Below, one piece after another: positions 46,060 to 54,632 of a DNA stretch of 64,000 nucleotides. The DNA comes from Saccharibacillus sacchari DSM 19268. GTDB lineage: Bacteria > Bacillota > Bacilli > Paenibacillales > Paenibacillaceae. A program made the translations under genes and the position numbers. Each line of letters opens with the position of its first letter. Position 1 is the stretch's first letter. Below the pieces are notes generated by a model that saw only the letters and a list, made by a program, of their open reading frames with translations, was not told where the DNA came from and did no database searches. Where the stretch lies: NCBI RefSeq assembly GCF_000585395.1, contig NZ_KK073875.1, forward strand, positions 5,795,519 through 5,859,518. The letters run 5' to 3'.

Positions 46060-47724
46060 TTACCGTCCCAACTTTTCAAGATTCTCTTTCCACTTCTGCG
46101 TTTTATACTCCAGCAGCTGCGCGTAACCCACCTGCTGGGCATCCTTTTCCGCCTGATCCAGAATCGCCAGCACTTCCTCTTCGCTGCCCGCGTTCAAAAT
46201 GGCTTGCGCTTTGGCTTTCTCGTAGATTTCTCCGACACTTTGCTCGATAATCCCTTCGTTCGTGTCGCCGGCAGGGTTCAAATTGACGAATTCCGTCGTA
46301 TCGTACTGCGTTTTCCACGTGATTTCGGACTGCCATTTGGTTTCCCAGCTTTTTTTATCCTCCGGAAGCGTCGATTCAAACTTCATCTTGGAATTGTCCA
46401 CGTACACGGTATTGCCGACCCATTGCAGATTGACCGTGGAATTCATCAGTTCGTCGCGCCCTTTGGTATCACTGGTAAAAGCATCCGTGAACTTCGGCGC
46501 TTCTTCTTCGTCCACGCCATCCCAATACAACCCTTCCGGTCCCCACATGCTGATGCGCTGACCTTCCGGCCCGGTGAGCCAATCGAGGAACGCGAATACC
46601 GCTTCCGGGTCTTTTGCCGATTTGGTGATCACGCTGACGTTCCAGCCGAGCTGGTTGTACGTGCCCGGGAAAATCTTGTTTTTGTCCAAGCCTTCTTTAT
46701 GCACCGGCCAGACCATGATATAGCCTGCTTCCGGATCTTCTTCGCTCAAAATGGAGTTGCCGATCGCGCCGAATTCGGTCGGGCTCGATGCCACGTAGAC
46801 CGCCGCTTTGCCGGTAATGATCTTCTGCTCCACCTGCTCCAGCGGCTGGGTGAACGCATCCTGGCTGATCAACTTCTCGCGGTACAGTCGGTTGGCGTAC
46901 ACCAGCGTTTCGCGGAAGACCTCATCCGTGAACACGGAGGTCAGCGCATCGCCCGACGGGATGGCCTTCATGCTGAGCGAGCTGTACTGATAGGGACGAT
47001 TTTCCGCAAAAGCCGACGTCATGATATCCACGCCGCCCGCGGATTGTCCGACTTCGAGCGGCACGACATCCGGGTACTTGGCTTTGACCTGCACCAGGTA
47101 GTCATACAGTTCGTCGGTCGTCTCAAGAGACGGCGCGCCGAGGTCGTTGTAGATTTTTTTGTTCACCAGATAGCCCGCGTTGCCGTTCGGCTGCGTCGTG
47201 TACCAGTTCGGGAACTGATACAGCTTGCCGTCCTCGGAACGCAGCATGTCGATCGTCTCCTGGCCGGCCCACTTTTTCAAATTCGGATATTTGTCCAGAT
47301 AATCGTCGAACGGCACGAGCGCCCCGGCTTTTCGCAGCGATTCCACGTCGGCTCCGCGCTCCGTCCAGATCACGTCCGGCAGCTCGCCCGACACGATCAT
47401 CGTGCTCAGCTTTTGCTTGGCGTTGCCGCCTGAGCTGATTGGCACGACGTTGACCTTTTTGTTGGCTTTGATCCACTCCGACGCCTTGTCCTCGCCCCAG
47501 TTCGGCATCGTGTACCAGTCATAGTGGCCGTAGAAGGAAAACTCCAACGGCTGCTCGCCCAGCACGTAAGCATTGCCCGCCGCTTCCGCCGTGCTTCCTT
47601 CTCCTCCTTTGGCCTCGCCGGACACGGTTGACGAACCGCCTCCGCCCGTGCATCCCGTCATTGCCAACGTCAACGCCAGCAGCGCCGACCCGAATCCGAA
47701 CACTTTTTTCCCGTTTTTCATCAT
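46060..47724 (-). CDS. Sugar ABC transporter substrate-binding lipoprotein
   Basis: A 554-residue family 1 extracellular binding protein of the LplA/YtcQ type common in Paenibacillus. The signal peptide ends in LAMTGC (lipidated cysteine), followed by a Gly/Ser-rich linker. The mature part has LPDVIWTERGADVESLRKAG and many aromatic residues (YGHYDWYTMPNW) suited to sugar binding. The ATG at 47724 follows GAAGGGGG. It lies between the permease genes and the kinase gene, 22 bp after the permease stop. Substrate is unknown, probably an oligosaccharide. Confidence 0.92.
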   Translation of the reverse strand: MMKNGKKVFGFGSALLALTLAMTGCTGGGGSSTVSGEAKGGEGSTAEAAGNAYVLGEQPLEFSFYGHYDWYTMPNWGEDKASEWIKANKKVNVVPISSGGNAKQKLSTMIVSGELPDVIWTERGADVESLRKAGALVPFDDYLDKYPNLKKWAGQETIDMLRSEDGKLYQFPNWYTTQPNGNAGYLVNKKIYNDLGAPSLETTDELYDYLVQVKAKYPDVVPLEVGQSAGGVDIMTSAFAENRPYQYSSLSMKAIPSGDALTSVFTDEVFRETLVYANRLYREKLISQDAFTQPLEQVEQKIITGKAAVYVASSPTEFGAIGNSILSEEDPEAGYIMVWPVHKEGLDKNKIFPGTYNQLGWNVSVITKSAKDPEAVFAFLDWLTGPEGQRISMWGPEGLYWDGVDEEEAPKFTDAFTSDTKGRDELMNSTVNLQWVGNTVYVDNSKMKFESTLPEDKKSWETKWQSEITWKTQYDTTEFVNLNPAGDTNEGIIEQSVGEIYEKAKAQAILNAGSEEEVLAILDQAEKDAQQVGYAQLLEYKTQKWKENLEKLGR

Positions 47725-47746
47725 TTTGCCCCCTTCGTCGCTTTGT

Positions 47747-48640
47747 CTATTCCTTGAGTGAACCGACCAGCACGCCTTTAACAAAATATTTTTGCAGGAA
47801 AGGATACACGCATAAAATGGGAATCGTCGCGACCATCATGGTAGCCATCGAGAGCGACTTGGTGGTGACGGCCTTCATCCGCCCCATTCGACCTTGAGCC
47901 GCCGAATCCATCTGGGCCATCTGCTCGCTCATGATATTGGAATTCAGGATCTGCTGAAGCTTGGTCTGAATCGGGAGCAGATCGGCGTTACTGATATAGA
48001 TGCTCGGCGTAAACCAATCATTCCAGTGATACACCGCGGTAAAAAGGGACAGCGTCGCGATAACCGGACCCGACAGCGGAAGCACGATCCGGAACAACAC
48101 CCCCCAGTTCGAGCAGCCGTCGATTTTAGCCGATTCTTCGAGTCCCGCCGGTATGCCTTTGAAAAAGGTTCGGAAAATGATCATGTTCCACACGCTGATC
48201 AGCCCCGGAATGACCATGACCCAGAAGCTGTTGAACAGGTCGAGCGAACGGATGAGCAGGAACGTCGGAATCAATCCGCCGCTGAAATACATCGTGATGA
48301 TGCAAAAGACCATATAGCCTTTTCGCCCGATCAGCTCGGACTTGCTCATGCCGTAGGCGAAAATCGCGGTAGCGCCGATCGACAGCAGCGTGCCGATGAC
48401 CGTGCGCAGTACCGAAATGACGAACCCGTTGATCAGTCTGCTGTCCTCGAACACCACGGCGTAATTTTCCAGCGTGAACGACCGGGGCCAAAACGTGATG
48501 CCGCCGCGCATGGTGTCTGTTCCGTTATTGAACGAGATCACTGCCGCGTTCCAGAACGGGTAAAATGAGAAGAAAGCCATGAGCGCGAGCAGCGCGTAAA
48601 TGATGAAGAGCAGCGTGCGGTCACCTGCGGATTGTTTCAT
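47747..48640 (-). CDS. Sugar ABC transporter permease (LplC/YtcP type)
   Basis: A 297-residue permease with six predicted helices and the EAA loop GLEESAKIDGCSNWGVLFRI near 164-183. FYPFWNAAVISFNNG near the start is typical of the LplC group. AAGGAGG lies before the ATG. It lies 49 bp after the partner permease and 22 bp before the binding protein gene. No ATPase gene is in the operon, so a shared MsmX-type ATPase is expected. Confidence 0.94.
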   Translation of the reverse strand: MKQSAGDRTLLFIIYALLALMAFFSFYPFWNAAVISFNNGTDTMRGGITFWPRSFTLENYAVVFEDSRLINGFVISVLRTVIGTLLSIGATAIFAYGMSKSELIGRKGYMVFCIITMYFSGGLIPTFLLIRSLDLFNSFWVMVIPGLISVWNMIIFRTFFKGIPAGLEESAKIDGCSNWGVLFRIVLPLSGPVIATLSLFTAVYHWNDWFTPSIYISNADLLPIQTKLQQILNSNIMSEQMAQMDSAAQGRMGRMKAVTTKSLSMATMMVATIPILCVYPFLQKYFVKGVLVGSLKE

Positions 48641-48689
48641 GGGTTTGGGCCTCCTTTCGGGTTGAGCGTAGGCTGCACGGGCTTATGAT

Positions 48690-49646
48690 CTACCAAAGGC
48701 TGTTCCCGGACTTGCGGGCCGCATAGTTCGCGCCCACCAGCAGCAGCACGCCGAGCAAGGATTTGAACAATCCGGCCGCCGTCGCGTACGAGTAACGGTT
48801 GTTTTGAATACCGGTTCGGTACACATATGTATCGAGTACGTCGCCTACGTCGCGCAGCACCGGGTTGGAGCCGAGCAAGAGAATGTCTTCGAATCCGGCG
48901 CTGAGCAGGTTGCCGATCGCCAGGATCAGGAACACGATGATGACAGGCAGGATCGCAGGCAGCGTAATGGAAAAAATCTGCCGCAGCTTGCCCGCCCCGT
49001 CCATCGCCGCGGCTTCGTGCATATGCGGGTCGACGCCCGCGATCGCCGCGAGGTATACGATGGAAGCGAAGCCGATTTCTTTCCAAACGCCCGTCGTAAC
49101 CAGGATCGTCCAGAAATATTCCGGCAGAGAAAGGAAATTGATCGGTTCTTTGATCAGATTCAAGTTTTGCAGCAGCATGTTGACGCTCCCGTTTTCCGTG
49201 GACAGCATCGACATCACGAAGCCCGACACGATGACCCAAGACAGGAAGTGCGGCAGGTAGCTGATCGTTTGCACGACCTTTTTGAACACCCGATTCCTGA
49301 CTTCGTTCAGCAGCAGCGCCAGAATGATCGGAGCCGGGAAACCGATAAGCAGCTTCAGCAAACTGATGACGACCGTGTTGCGAATGACCGTCCAGAACTC
49401 CGGCGCGCCGAAGAACATCTCGAAGTGCTTGAAGCCGACCCACGGACTGCCTGCGAATCCTTCGAACAAACTGTAGTCCTGAAACGCCATCAATACCCCG
49501 TACATCGGGATGTAGCTGAAAACGAAGATGAACAGCAGCGGCGGTAGCACCATCAGTTGAAGATCCCATTGCCTACCGAAACGCTTGAACAGCGACGGCT
49601 TGACTTTGGACTTTTCGATCGTTACGCGGTGGGTAGTATTCTGCAT
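48690..49646 (-). CDS. Sugar ABC transporter permease (LplB type)
   Basis: A 318-residue permease with six helices. The EAA loop is MHEAAAMDGAGKLRQIFSIT near 195-214. LQLMVLPPLLFIFVFSYIPM forms the first helix, as in LplB. The ATG at 49646 behind AAAGGAGG is preferred to an upstream frame. It is the first gene of the five-gene sugar operon, 90 bp after the AraC regulator on the same strand. Confidence 0.94.
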   Translation of the reverse strand: MQNTTHRVTIEKSKVKPSLFKRFGRQWDLQLMVLPPLLFIFVFSYIPMYGVLMAFQDYSLFEGFAGSPWVGFKHFEMFFGAPEFWTVIRNTVVISLLKLLIGFPAPIILALLLNEVRNRVFKKVVQTISYLPHFLSWVIVSGFVMSMLSTENGSVNMLLQNLNLIKEPINFLSLPEYFWTILVTTGVWKEIGFASIVYLAAIAGVDPHMHEAAAMDGAGKLRQIFSITLPAILPVIIVFLILAIGNLLSAGFEDILLLGSNPVLRDVGDVLDTYVYRTGIQNNRYSYATAAGLFKSLLGVLLLVGANYAARKSGNSLW

Positions 49647-49736
49647 ACGAACCTCCTTTCTGATACGCTTTTTGTACGCTTTCCATGCAAGGTGTAAGTA
49701 GGAGTCACCCTTCAAGTTACTTTTCCTGACTCAATC

Positions 49737-50678
49737 TTACTCAGGCGAACGTCCTTCTACTCCGCTAAAACGATCATAAACCGGCACTATCTTACTGCCG
49801 CAGACATTAGCCTTACTGCGAATATGTCTAGGCTCGGTTCCGATGTGCCTTTTGAACAGGCGATTGAAGTTCGACAACGTGCGGAATCCGCACTCCATGG
49901 CGATGTCCACGATCTTCAAATCCGACGTCTCCAGCAGGTGGTAAGCATGCTCCAAACGAATCTGAATCAGATACATCAGCGGCGAGACGCCGACCGTGCG
50001 CCGGAAAATATCACTGAAGCGCGAAGGACTTAAATATGCCAAAGAAGCCAACTCCTCCAATGTCCAGGAATGCGCGTAGCGATTCTCCATCTCCCGGATC
50101 ACCAGACGCATTTTCTCAAGTTGGGCATGGGATACGCTCCCCGTATGCTGCTGAACGTTCTCTTGACGGAAGTAGCGATTGACCTGTACGAAAAATTGCA
50201 GCATATACGCGTAGACGACTGAAATATAAGAAGGGCGCGCCGCCACATGCTCTTCTTGAATATTCAAAAGCAGCTCTCGCAGCGCGGGAAGATGAGGATT
50301 ATTGCGATCGAGAATATGCGTAAAATAAACGCCCATTTCTTTGAATGCACTTAAAACATCCGGATCGGAGCGCTGATTGCCGATAAACCAAGCCGCGTCA
50401 AACGTGATGACCTGCATGACCAAGCCTTCGCGCTCATAGGCACAATGCAAAGCAGCGGAGTCGATCAAAACGATATCCCCCGGCTGAAAATCATAGGTGA
50501 CGCCATTGATGATGTAATAGCCCGTCCCTGCTTTAATCATGTTAATCTCCAGCGCATCATGCGAATGCAGCCTCTGATACTGCGTCGTCACTCCGATCGT
50601 GTCCGAAAGATGAATCGGATACTCCCGCGAGAACACCACTTTTTCCTTGGCTTTATCTTCGATTCCGAGCCCTGTCAT
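49737..50678 (-). CDS. AraC family transcriptional regulator
   Basis: A 313-residue regulator. The N-terminal cupin-like sensor (about 30-110, with RLHSHDALEINMIKAGTGYY) is followed by two C-terminal helix-turn-helices (about 205-290; LEELASLAYLSPSRFSDIF and IVDIAMECGFRTLSNFNRLF). GGGGGAT precedes the ATG at 50678. It lies immediately upstream of the sugar importer operon on the same strand and is likely its activator. A possible cotranscription with lplB cannot be excluded. Confidence 0.92.
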   Translation of the reverse strand: MTGLGIEDKAKEKVVFSREYPIHLSDTIGVTTQYQRLHSHDALEINMIKAGTGYYIINGVTYDFQPGDIVLIDSAALHCAYEREGLVMQVITFDAAWFIGNQRSDPDVLSAFKEMGVYFTHILDRNNPHLPALRELLLNIQEEHVAARPSYISVVYAYMLQFFVQVNRYFRQENVQQHTGSVSHAQLEKMRLVIREMENRYAHSWTLEELASLAYLSPSRFSDIFRRTVGVSPLMYLIQIRLEHAYHLLETSDLKIVDIAMECGFRTLSNFNRLFKRHIGTEPRHIRSKANVCGSKIVPVYDRFSGVEGRSPE

Positions 50679-50828
50679 TGAAATCCCCCGTTTCGTCATT
50701 TGCTAATTTTACTGTATTTTCAACGAAACTTGCTGTATCTTACTGATTTATTCTGAAAAAGCTTCTTTTGATGATGTACAGCACTATCTTAGAGCGGCGA
50801 AGGTTATGCGTCAACATAAGTCACATGC

Positions 50829-50942
50829 TGGAAAAGGCTGAGGCGGGCTCCGGGGGAGTTCTTTAGCCTATGCTTACGATGTGCCTTTCTTCGAAAGGCT
50901 TCACTTTACGAACTCCCCCTGCGCCCTAGGCCTTTTCCTGCA
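50829..50942 (+). repeat. Family A hairpin element, copy A7 (variant)
   Basis: GGAAAAGGC pairs with GCCTTTTCC at the outer end, and GGGGGAGTTC with GAACTCCCCC inside. The centre has TATGCTTACGATGTGC then CTTTCTTCGAAAGG, homologous to the first inner module of A2 and A4. The second inner module is missing. Confidence 0.7.
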
Positions 50943-51041
50943 AGTCCTTATGGACTTGGGGGAAGAGAGAAGAAGAGACTCTTTGGAAAGTTGATGGCTT
51001 TTCAGGCGAGTTATTTTATTGGCAGTGCTTTTCGAAAAAGA

Positions 51042-51080
51042 AAAAAAAGACGCGCGCCTAGATAAAAGGCGCGCGTCTCG
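51042..51080 (-). terminator. Orphan minus-strand terminator
   Basis: GACGCGCGCC (51051-51060) pairs with GGCGCGCGTC (51070-51079). On the minus strand it is followed by eight T. Confidence 0.7.
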
Positions 51081-51220
51081 AAGGACGAAACAAGCAAGTC
51101 GGAGAACACATGGAAGCAAAGAAAGCAAATAAACAAGAAGGATGAGCAAAACAAGCACTCGTAAAAGACCAACGAATTAAAAGAAATAAATGAAAGCTGA
51201 AAGCTCAATCTAGAAACCGC

Positions 51221-51292
51221 TAACGGATCGCATATCCTTTAAAAGCAAAAATACGGCCCATTATGATTTTTAACGGATCGTATATTCGTTAA
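51221..51292. repeat. Palindromic TAACGGATCG repeats
   Basis: Two units start with TAACGGATCG at 51221 and 51271; the second is a near-palindrome ending in CGTTA. An inverted partner TACGATCCGTTAAA lies at 52692-52705, across the IS element. Confidence 0.55.
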
Positions 51293-51437
51293 CCGCTCGA
51301 TTTGCCATTTTTCCGCTCAAAAACGGCCCTAAACACTGTCTAAGCGCCGCCTCGCTCCGTTAGAGTTTTAATCTGCGGCAAAATCCCTCCTAAGTGTACC
51401 TATGTCAAGAAAATAGACAACTTTTTAAGTGACCGGT

Positions 51438-52259
51438 TCAAGCCGAATGTTGACGCCAGCGTGCGGCAAATTGAGCAGGAGAAAGATAGCCTAGCGCACT
51501 GTGCATCCGTTTGCGGTTGTAGAAAAATTCGAGATACCTGTATAACTCGTCGTAAGCTTGGGCATGCGTTTGGAACCGAGTCACGTACACCAATTCTTTC
51601 TTTAGCACACTGTGAAAGGCCTCAATAACGGCGTTGTCATAACAATTTCCTTTTCGACTCATACTGGCGGTCATCTGGTAGCATTCAAGCTGCTTGCAGT
51701 AGGTTTTGGAGGCGTATTGCGACCCACGGTCCGAGTGGTGGAGAAGTCCGGGCTTCGGTTTCTTCGCCTGGTAAGCGATTTTTAACGCCTCCACAACGAG
51801 ATCTTCGGTCATACGGTCACGCAAACACCAGCCTACGATTTCGCGCGTGTACAAATCCATGACACTCGCCAAATATAACCGGCCTTGTCGACAAGGAATA
51901 GACGTCACGTCGGCCACCCATTTTTCGTTAGGCGCGGTCGCCACAAAATTCTGGTTTAACACATTCGGCGCAACGGGCGAAGGGTGGGCAGAATCGGTCG
52001 TTTGGACTCGAAACTTGCGACTGACGCACGAACGAAGTCCGAGCTCGCGCATGTAGAGACTCACGGTTCGGCTCGAAATTCGAACGCCACGACGATGAAG
52101 CAGCTTCGTCATTTTGGGACTGCCGTAACGCTGGTGGTGGTCGTGAAAAAGAAGCGAGATCTGCTGTTGCACCTGACCTTTACGTTCCTTCTGCGTACTT
52201 TGTCGGCGAGAACGCCACGCGTAAAAACCGCTCCGAGCGACTTGAAGGACTGTGCACAT
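51438..52259 (-). CDS. IS3 transposase OrfB (DDE integrase domain)
   Basis: A 273-residue catalytic part. An HTH_21-like region is followed by the rve integrase core with Asp in KWVADVTSI, Asp in LLHHSDRGSQY and Glu in CYDNAVIEAFHSVLKKE, an intact DDE triad. Its frame is open upstream of the ATG to about 52320 and lies in -1 relative to orfA. The working transposase is therefore probably an OrfAB fusion made by frameshifting, as known for IS3 elements. RYLEFFYNRKRMHSALGYLS near the end is family-typical. Confidence 0.95.
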   Translation of the reverse strand: MCTVLQVARSGFYAWRSRRQSTQKERKGQVQQQISLLFHDHHQRYGSPKMTKLLHRRGVRISSRTVSLYMRELGLRSCVSRKFRVQTTDSAHPSPVAPNVLNQNFVATAPNEKWVADVTSIPCRQGRLYLASVMDLYTREIVGWCLRDRMTEDLVVEALKIAYQAKKPKPGLLHHSDRGSQYASKTYCKQLECYQMTASMSRKGNCYDNAVIEAFHSVLKKELVYVTRFQTHAQAYDELYRYLEFFYNRKRMHSALGYLSPAQFAARWRQHSA

Positions 52260-52306
52260 CTTCTCGATTCGAAACTCGGAGCGATGAGCTTCGATGAACG
52301 CAAATC

Positions 52307-52609
52307 TCAGTTCTTTTCTTTGCTGAAGATGTGAAGCGCCTTTTTTAGGATGGCGAGTTCCTCTTCCAAATCTTTCTTTTCTCGCTCGGAGGCTTTAAGC
52401 TTGGCTTCCATTTCCCGGAGCTTTTCGGCATTGGCAGTGATGACCGGCTCATTCTCGAATGACCGATATTTCGTCATCCAGTTCTTGAGTGTGCCAGCTG
52501 GAATCTGCATCTCCTCGGCGATCTCCGGCAGCGTTTTGGTTTGCTCCTGCACATACTGGACGGCTTTTTTCTTGAACTCTTCGTTGTAGTGTTGACGTTG
52601 CTTGGTCAC
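52307..52609 (-). CDS. IS3 transposase OrfA (helix-turn-helix protein)
   Basis: A 100-residue protein with a HTH_Tnp_1 domain (YNEEFKKKAVQYVQEQ, then PEIAEEMQIPAGTLKNWMTK) and a leucine-zipper-like coiled coil (about 60-92). It binds the IS ends. The GTG at 52609 fits the AAAGAGG site better than that at 52618. Near its end, AAAGAAAAGAAC before the TGA is a plausible slippage site for -1 frameshifting into orfB. Confidence 0.92.
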   Translation of the reverse strand: MTKQRQHYNEEFKKKAVQYVQEQTKTLPEIAEEMQIPAGTLKNWMTKYRSFENEPVITANAEKLREMEAKLKASEREKKDLEEELAILKKALHIFSKEKN

Positions 52610-52804
52610 GGACCCCACCTCTTTCTTTGTCCTTATTATCTGAGGTCACTTAAGGGTGTGTCCACTTTTTATTCTAGATGCAAAGCGTCTCTACGATCCG
52701 TTAAAGTTCAAACCCGCTCAAAACGAGTCGCCCAAAGACCGCACCTGTACTTGCTTTTCACTTCCCTAGCCCTTGCACCTGCACTCGCCCCATTGCCTTC
52801 GACT

Positions 52805-52838
52805 TCCCTATCCCTATCCCTATCCCTATCCCTATCCC
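52805..52838. repeat. CCCTAT hexanucleotide tandem repeat
   Basis: About 5.6 direct copies of CCCTAT in an otherwise C-rich non-coding region. It is a simple repeat that could vary in copy number by slippage. Confidence 0.9.
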
Positions 52839-52901
52839 CTTATTGTTCCCCCGGACGCAGCCGCCCAACAAGACGGCGCCCGTCCCGTCCGCCACAAACA
52901 A

Positions 52902-52929
52902 CAAAAAAGCCGGCAAAATCATGCCGGCC
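52902..52929 (-). terminator. Probable distal terminator of the DUF2225 gene
   Basis: On the minus strand GCCGGC pairs with GCCGGC around an eight-base loop, followed by six T. It lies 300 bp past the stop. Confidence 0.65.
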
Positions 52930-53228
52930 TTGCCCTCCCGCCCTTCTCCCCACAAGGAGGAGAGGCAGCAGTCTTGCTCTTAAGTTCTGAAGCCCCGTTC
53001 GCGATGCCCAACAGAGCGGGGGGTGGCGGTGAGAGCCGAAGACCGTGGAGCGGAAGCGGAACATCGCCTTTGTCCCCCGGCTTCCCACCTTCCTACTCCA
53101 ATCAAAGGAAGCAGGGGGACAACAGCTAAACGCAAGAAGAATTCTTGCGACTACGGAAGCATATGCTAGGAGGCCTCACCGCCCCGCAGCGCCTCCCCAT
53201 CACCCAACGCCCCGCCAAACTCCAACCC

Positions 53229-53930
53229 CTAAGACTGCTGCATCTCCGACGGCAGCTCCATTTTACGCGCCAACATATCCTCGCGCAGCGTCGCCCACTG
53301 CTCGCGCGACGCCCGGATCATGCCCGCGTCCATAATCCGCTGATCATGAATGACGCGCGAGAACCAGCGTACGGCCTCATTGAATTCTTCCAACCTGCGG
53401 CACAACTCGCCGATCAGGAACATCAATCGCGCATCGTTCGGACCCGCAGCTTCCGTCTCGTATACGCGCACGTACGAATCGCGCGCGAATCCGATAAAGC
53501 GAATTTCCTGCTCCTGGTTGCCGGCATAGCGGTACAGCCAGGCGATATGATGCAGCAGGCTCGCGATGATCCGCTCTTTGTCCTTGATAACCTGCGCGCA
53601 GATCAATGCCAACTTATACGTCTCCAAAGCCGCTTCCAGCGTGCGCTTGCCTTCGTAATTTTTCTTTTTGGCCGTCGCTCCGACTTTTTCCTCGAATAGC
53701 TTCCGTTGATCGGGTGTTAGCTTGGCCGCGGAATTTTCAGTAAAAGCAAAACCGCAATGCGGGCAGACGCGAACGACGTAGAAATCCGGATTTTCATTTT
53801 TATAATGCGCGCAAAAGTCCGAATCGCGCCGGATCGTCTGTTTGAAACTCGGCCGCACGCGGCTCGTTTGAAACGTTAGTTCGCAGCACACGCAAGCGGT
53901 CGTAATTTGAAACAGCGGATCGATTTCCAT
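53229..53930 (-). CDS. DUF2225 family protein
   Basis: A 233-residue cytosolic protein of the DUF2225 family of Bacillota. The N-terminus has zinc-like knuckles: CVCCELTF (about 13-20), a cysteine in DFCAHYK and CPHCGFAF near 56-63. The C-terminal part (about 95-215) consists of helical pairs resembling TPR repeats (LETYKLALICAQVIKDKERI, then FNEAVRWFSRVIHD). Function is unknown; a zinc-bound scaffold is plausible. It is monocistronic. Confidence 0.88.
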   Translation of the reverse strand: MEIDPLFQITTACVCCELTFQTSRVRPSFKQTIRRDSDFCAHYKNENPDFYVVRVCPHCGFAFTENSAAKLTPDQRKLFEEKVGATAKKKNYEGKRTLEAALETYKLALICAQVIKDKERIIASLLHHIAWLYRYAGNQEQEIRFIGFARDSYVRVYETEAAGPNDARLMFLIGELCRRLEEFNEAVRWFSRVIHDQRIMDAGMIRASREQWATLREDMLARKMELPSEMQQS

Positions 53931-54054
53931 AATCGTAAGCCCTTCTTTCTAAATTCATGAATGAGACGGGGCGGCAGAAACAGTAGGTGTCGTGCACCCT
54001 TTTTCACTTAGAATGATTCGACATGCTGATGCAGACAACGCTTCACTTTTCCCG

Positions 54055-54438
54055 TTAAGGGGTATTGACGAAATGATAAGCCGGACCTTTCAATCTGGCA
54101 ATAACGAATTCGCGAAGCTCGTCTTCCACGCCGTTTTCCTGCAGTGACGCGTTCATACAAGCCAACCAGGCATCCGCGCGTTCATTCGTCACCGGAAAAC
54201 GCATATGCCGAGCCCGCATCATCGGATGCCCGTGCTGCTCGGAAAAAAGCGGCGGGCCGCCGAAAAATTGGGTCAGAAACTGTTGTTGTTTTTCCATGAC
54301 GGGTCCCATATCTTCAGGGAACAACGGAGCCAAGAGCGGCTCGCGCACGACGTTCCCGTAAAAAGTCTCAATGATGTTGCGCAGTCCGTCCGATTCGCCG
54401 AGCTGCTGATAGATGGTCAGTCCGGAATCCATGCTCAT
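54055..54438 (-). CDS. Truncated hemoglobin (group II type)
   Basis: A 127-residue 2-on-2 globin. The B10 tyrosine is in IIETFYGNVV, the CD region in PLFPEDM, the proximal F8 histidine in ARHMRFPVTNERADAW, and the G8 tryptophan is the last residue of that segment. This tryptophan marks group II (YjbI-like). The protein binds oxygen or reacts with NO and peroxides, and in Bacillus YjbI protects against oxidised protein. The ATG at 54438 follows AAGGGGAAG. It is transcribed alone. Confidence 0.93.
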   Translation of the reverse strand: MSMDSGLTIYQQLGESDGLRNIIETFYGNVVREPLLAPLFPEDMGPVMEKQQQFLTQFFGGPPLFSEQHGHPMMRARHMRFPVTNERADAWLACMNASLQENGVEDELREFVIARLKGPAYHFVNTP

Positions 54439-54542
54439 TACCGCTTCCCCTTTTCCTTCGTGGTGGCAATCTGTATACCTTTGTATTATAGCAAACCAAC
54501 AGCCGTTTCAGACCCGTCTTTATACACAGTTTGAATGGAAAA

Positions 54543-54573
54543 ACAAAAAAGCGTCAGGTCCGCGCCCAACGCT
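54543..54573 (-). terminator. Terminator of the 31-residue membrane protein gene
   Basis: On the minus strand AAGCGT pairs with ACGCTT around inner GC pairs, followed by TTTT. It lies 60 bp after the small frame. Confidence 0.75.
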
Positions 54574-54632
54574 TGAATTGTAACTGTGCATCCGTCCCCC
54601 GGAATCCACAGTTGCTTTGACTACCTGAGACT

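Larger units (their letters stand above)
50943..51394. other. AT-rich intergenic DNA before the IS element
   Basis: No supported gene. It holds a strong minus-strand terminator (51042-51080) with no obvious gene upstream of it, and two related palindromes, TAACGGATCGCATATCC (51221) and TAACGGATCGTATATTCG (51271). Confidence 0.5.
51395..52682 (-). mobile_element. IS3-family insertion sequence, apparently intact
   Basis: The element is 1288 bp. Its ends TGTACCTATGTC (51395) and, on the opposite strand, TGCATCTAGAAT (52682) are imperfect terminal inverted repeats sharing TG-A-CTA, AAAA-T-GACA and TTAAGTGACC further in. AAG directly flanks both ends, a 3-bp target duplication typical of the family. 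It carries orfA and orfB in -1 relation with all catalytic residues. Confidence 0.9.
52683..53228. other. C-rich intergenic region, no supported gene
   Basis: This 546-bp stretch contains a short tandem array, a minus-strand terminator and strongly strand-biased C-rich sequence. Frames through it have no ribosome sites and low-complexity composition. Confidence 0.55.

Noticed and set aside
48637-49569. 310-codon frame overlapping the LplB permease
   Set aside because: Arg/Gly/Gln-rich frame-shadow of a confidently assigned permease.
51011-51208. Hydrophobic minus-strand frame in AT-rich DNA
   Set aside because: Phe/Leu/Ser-rich product typical of random AT-rich sequence, no ribosome site, and the terminator lies inside it.
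52805-52838. CCCTAT array considered as a CRISPR or telomere-like structure
   Set aside because: Unit is six bases with no spacers and no cas genes nearby.
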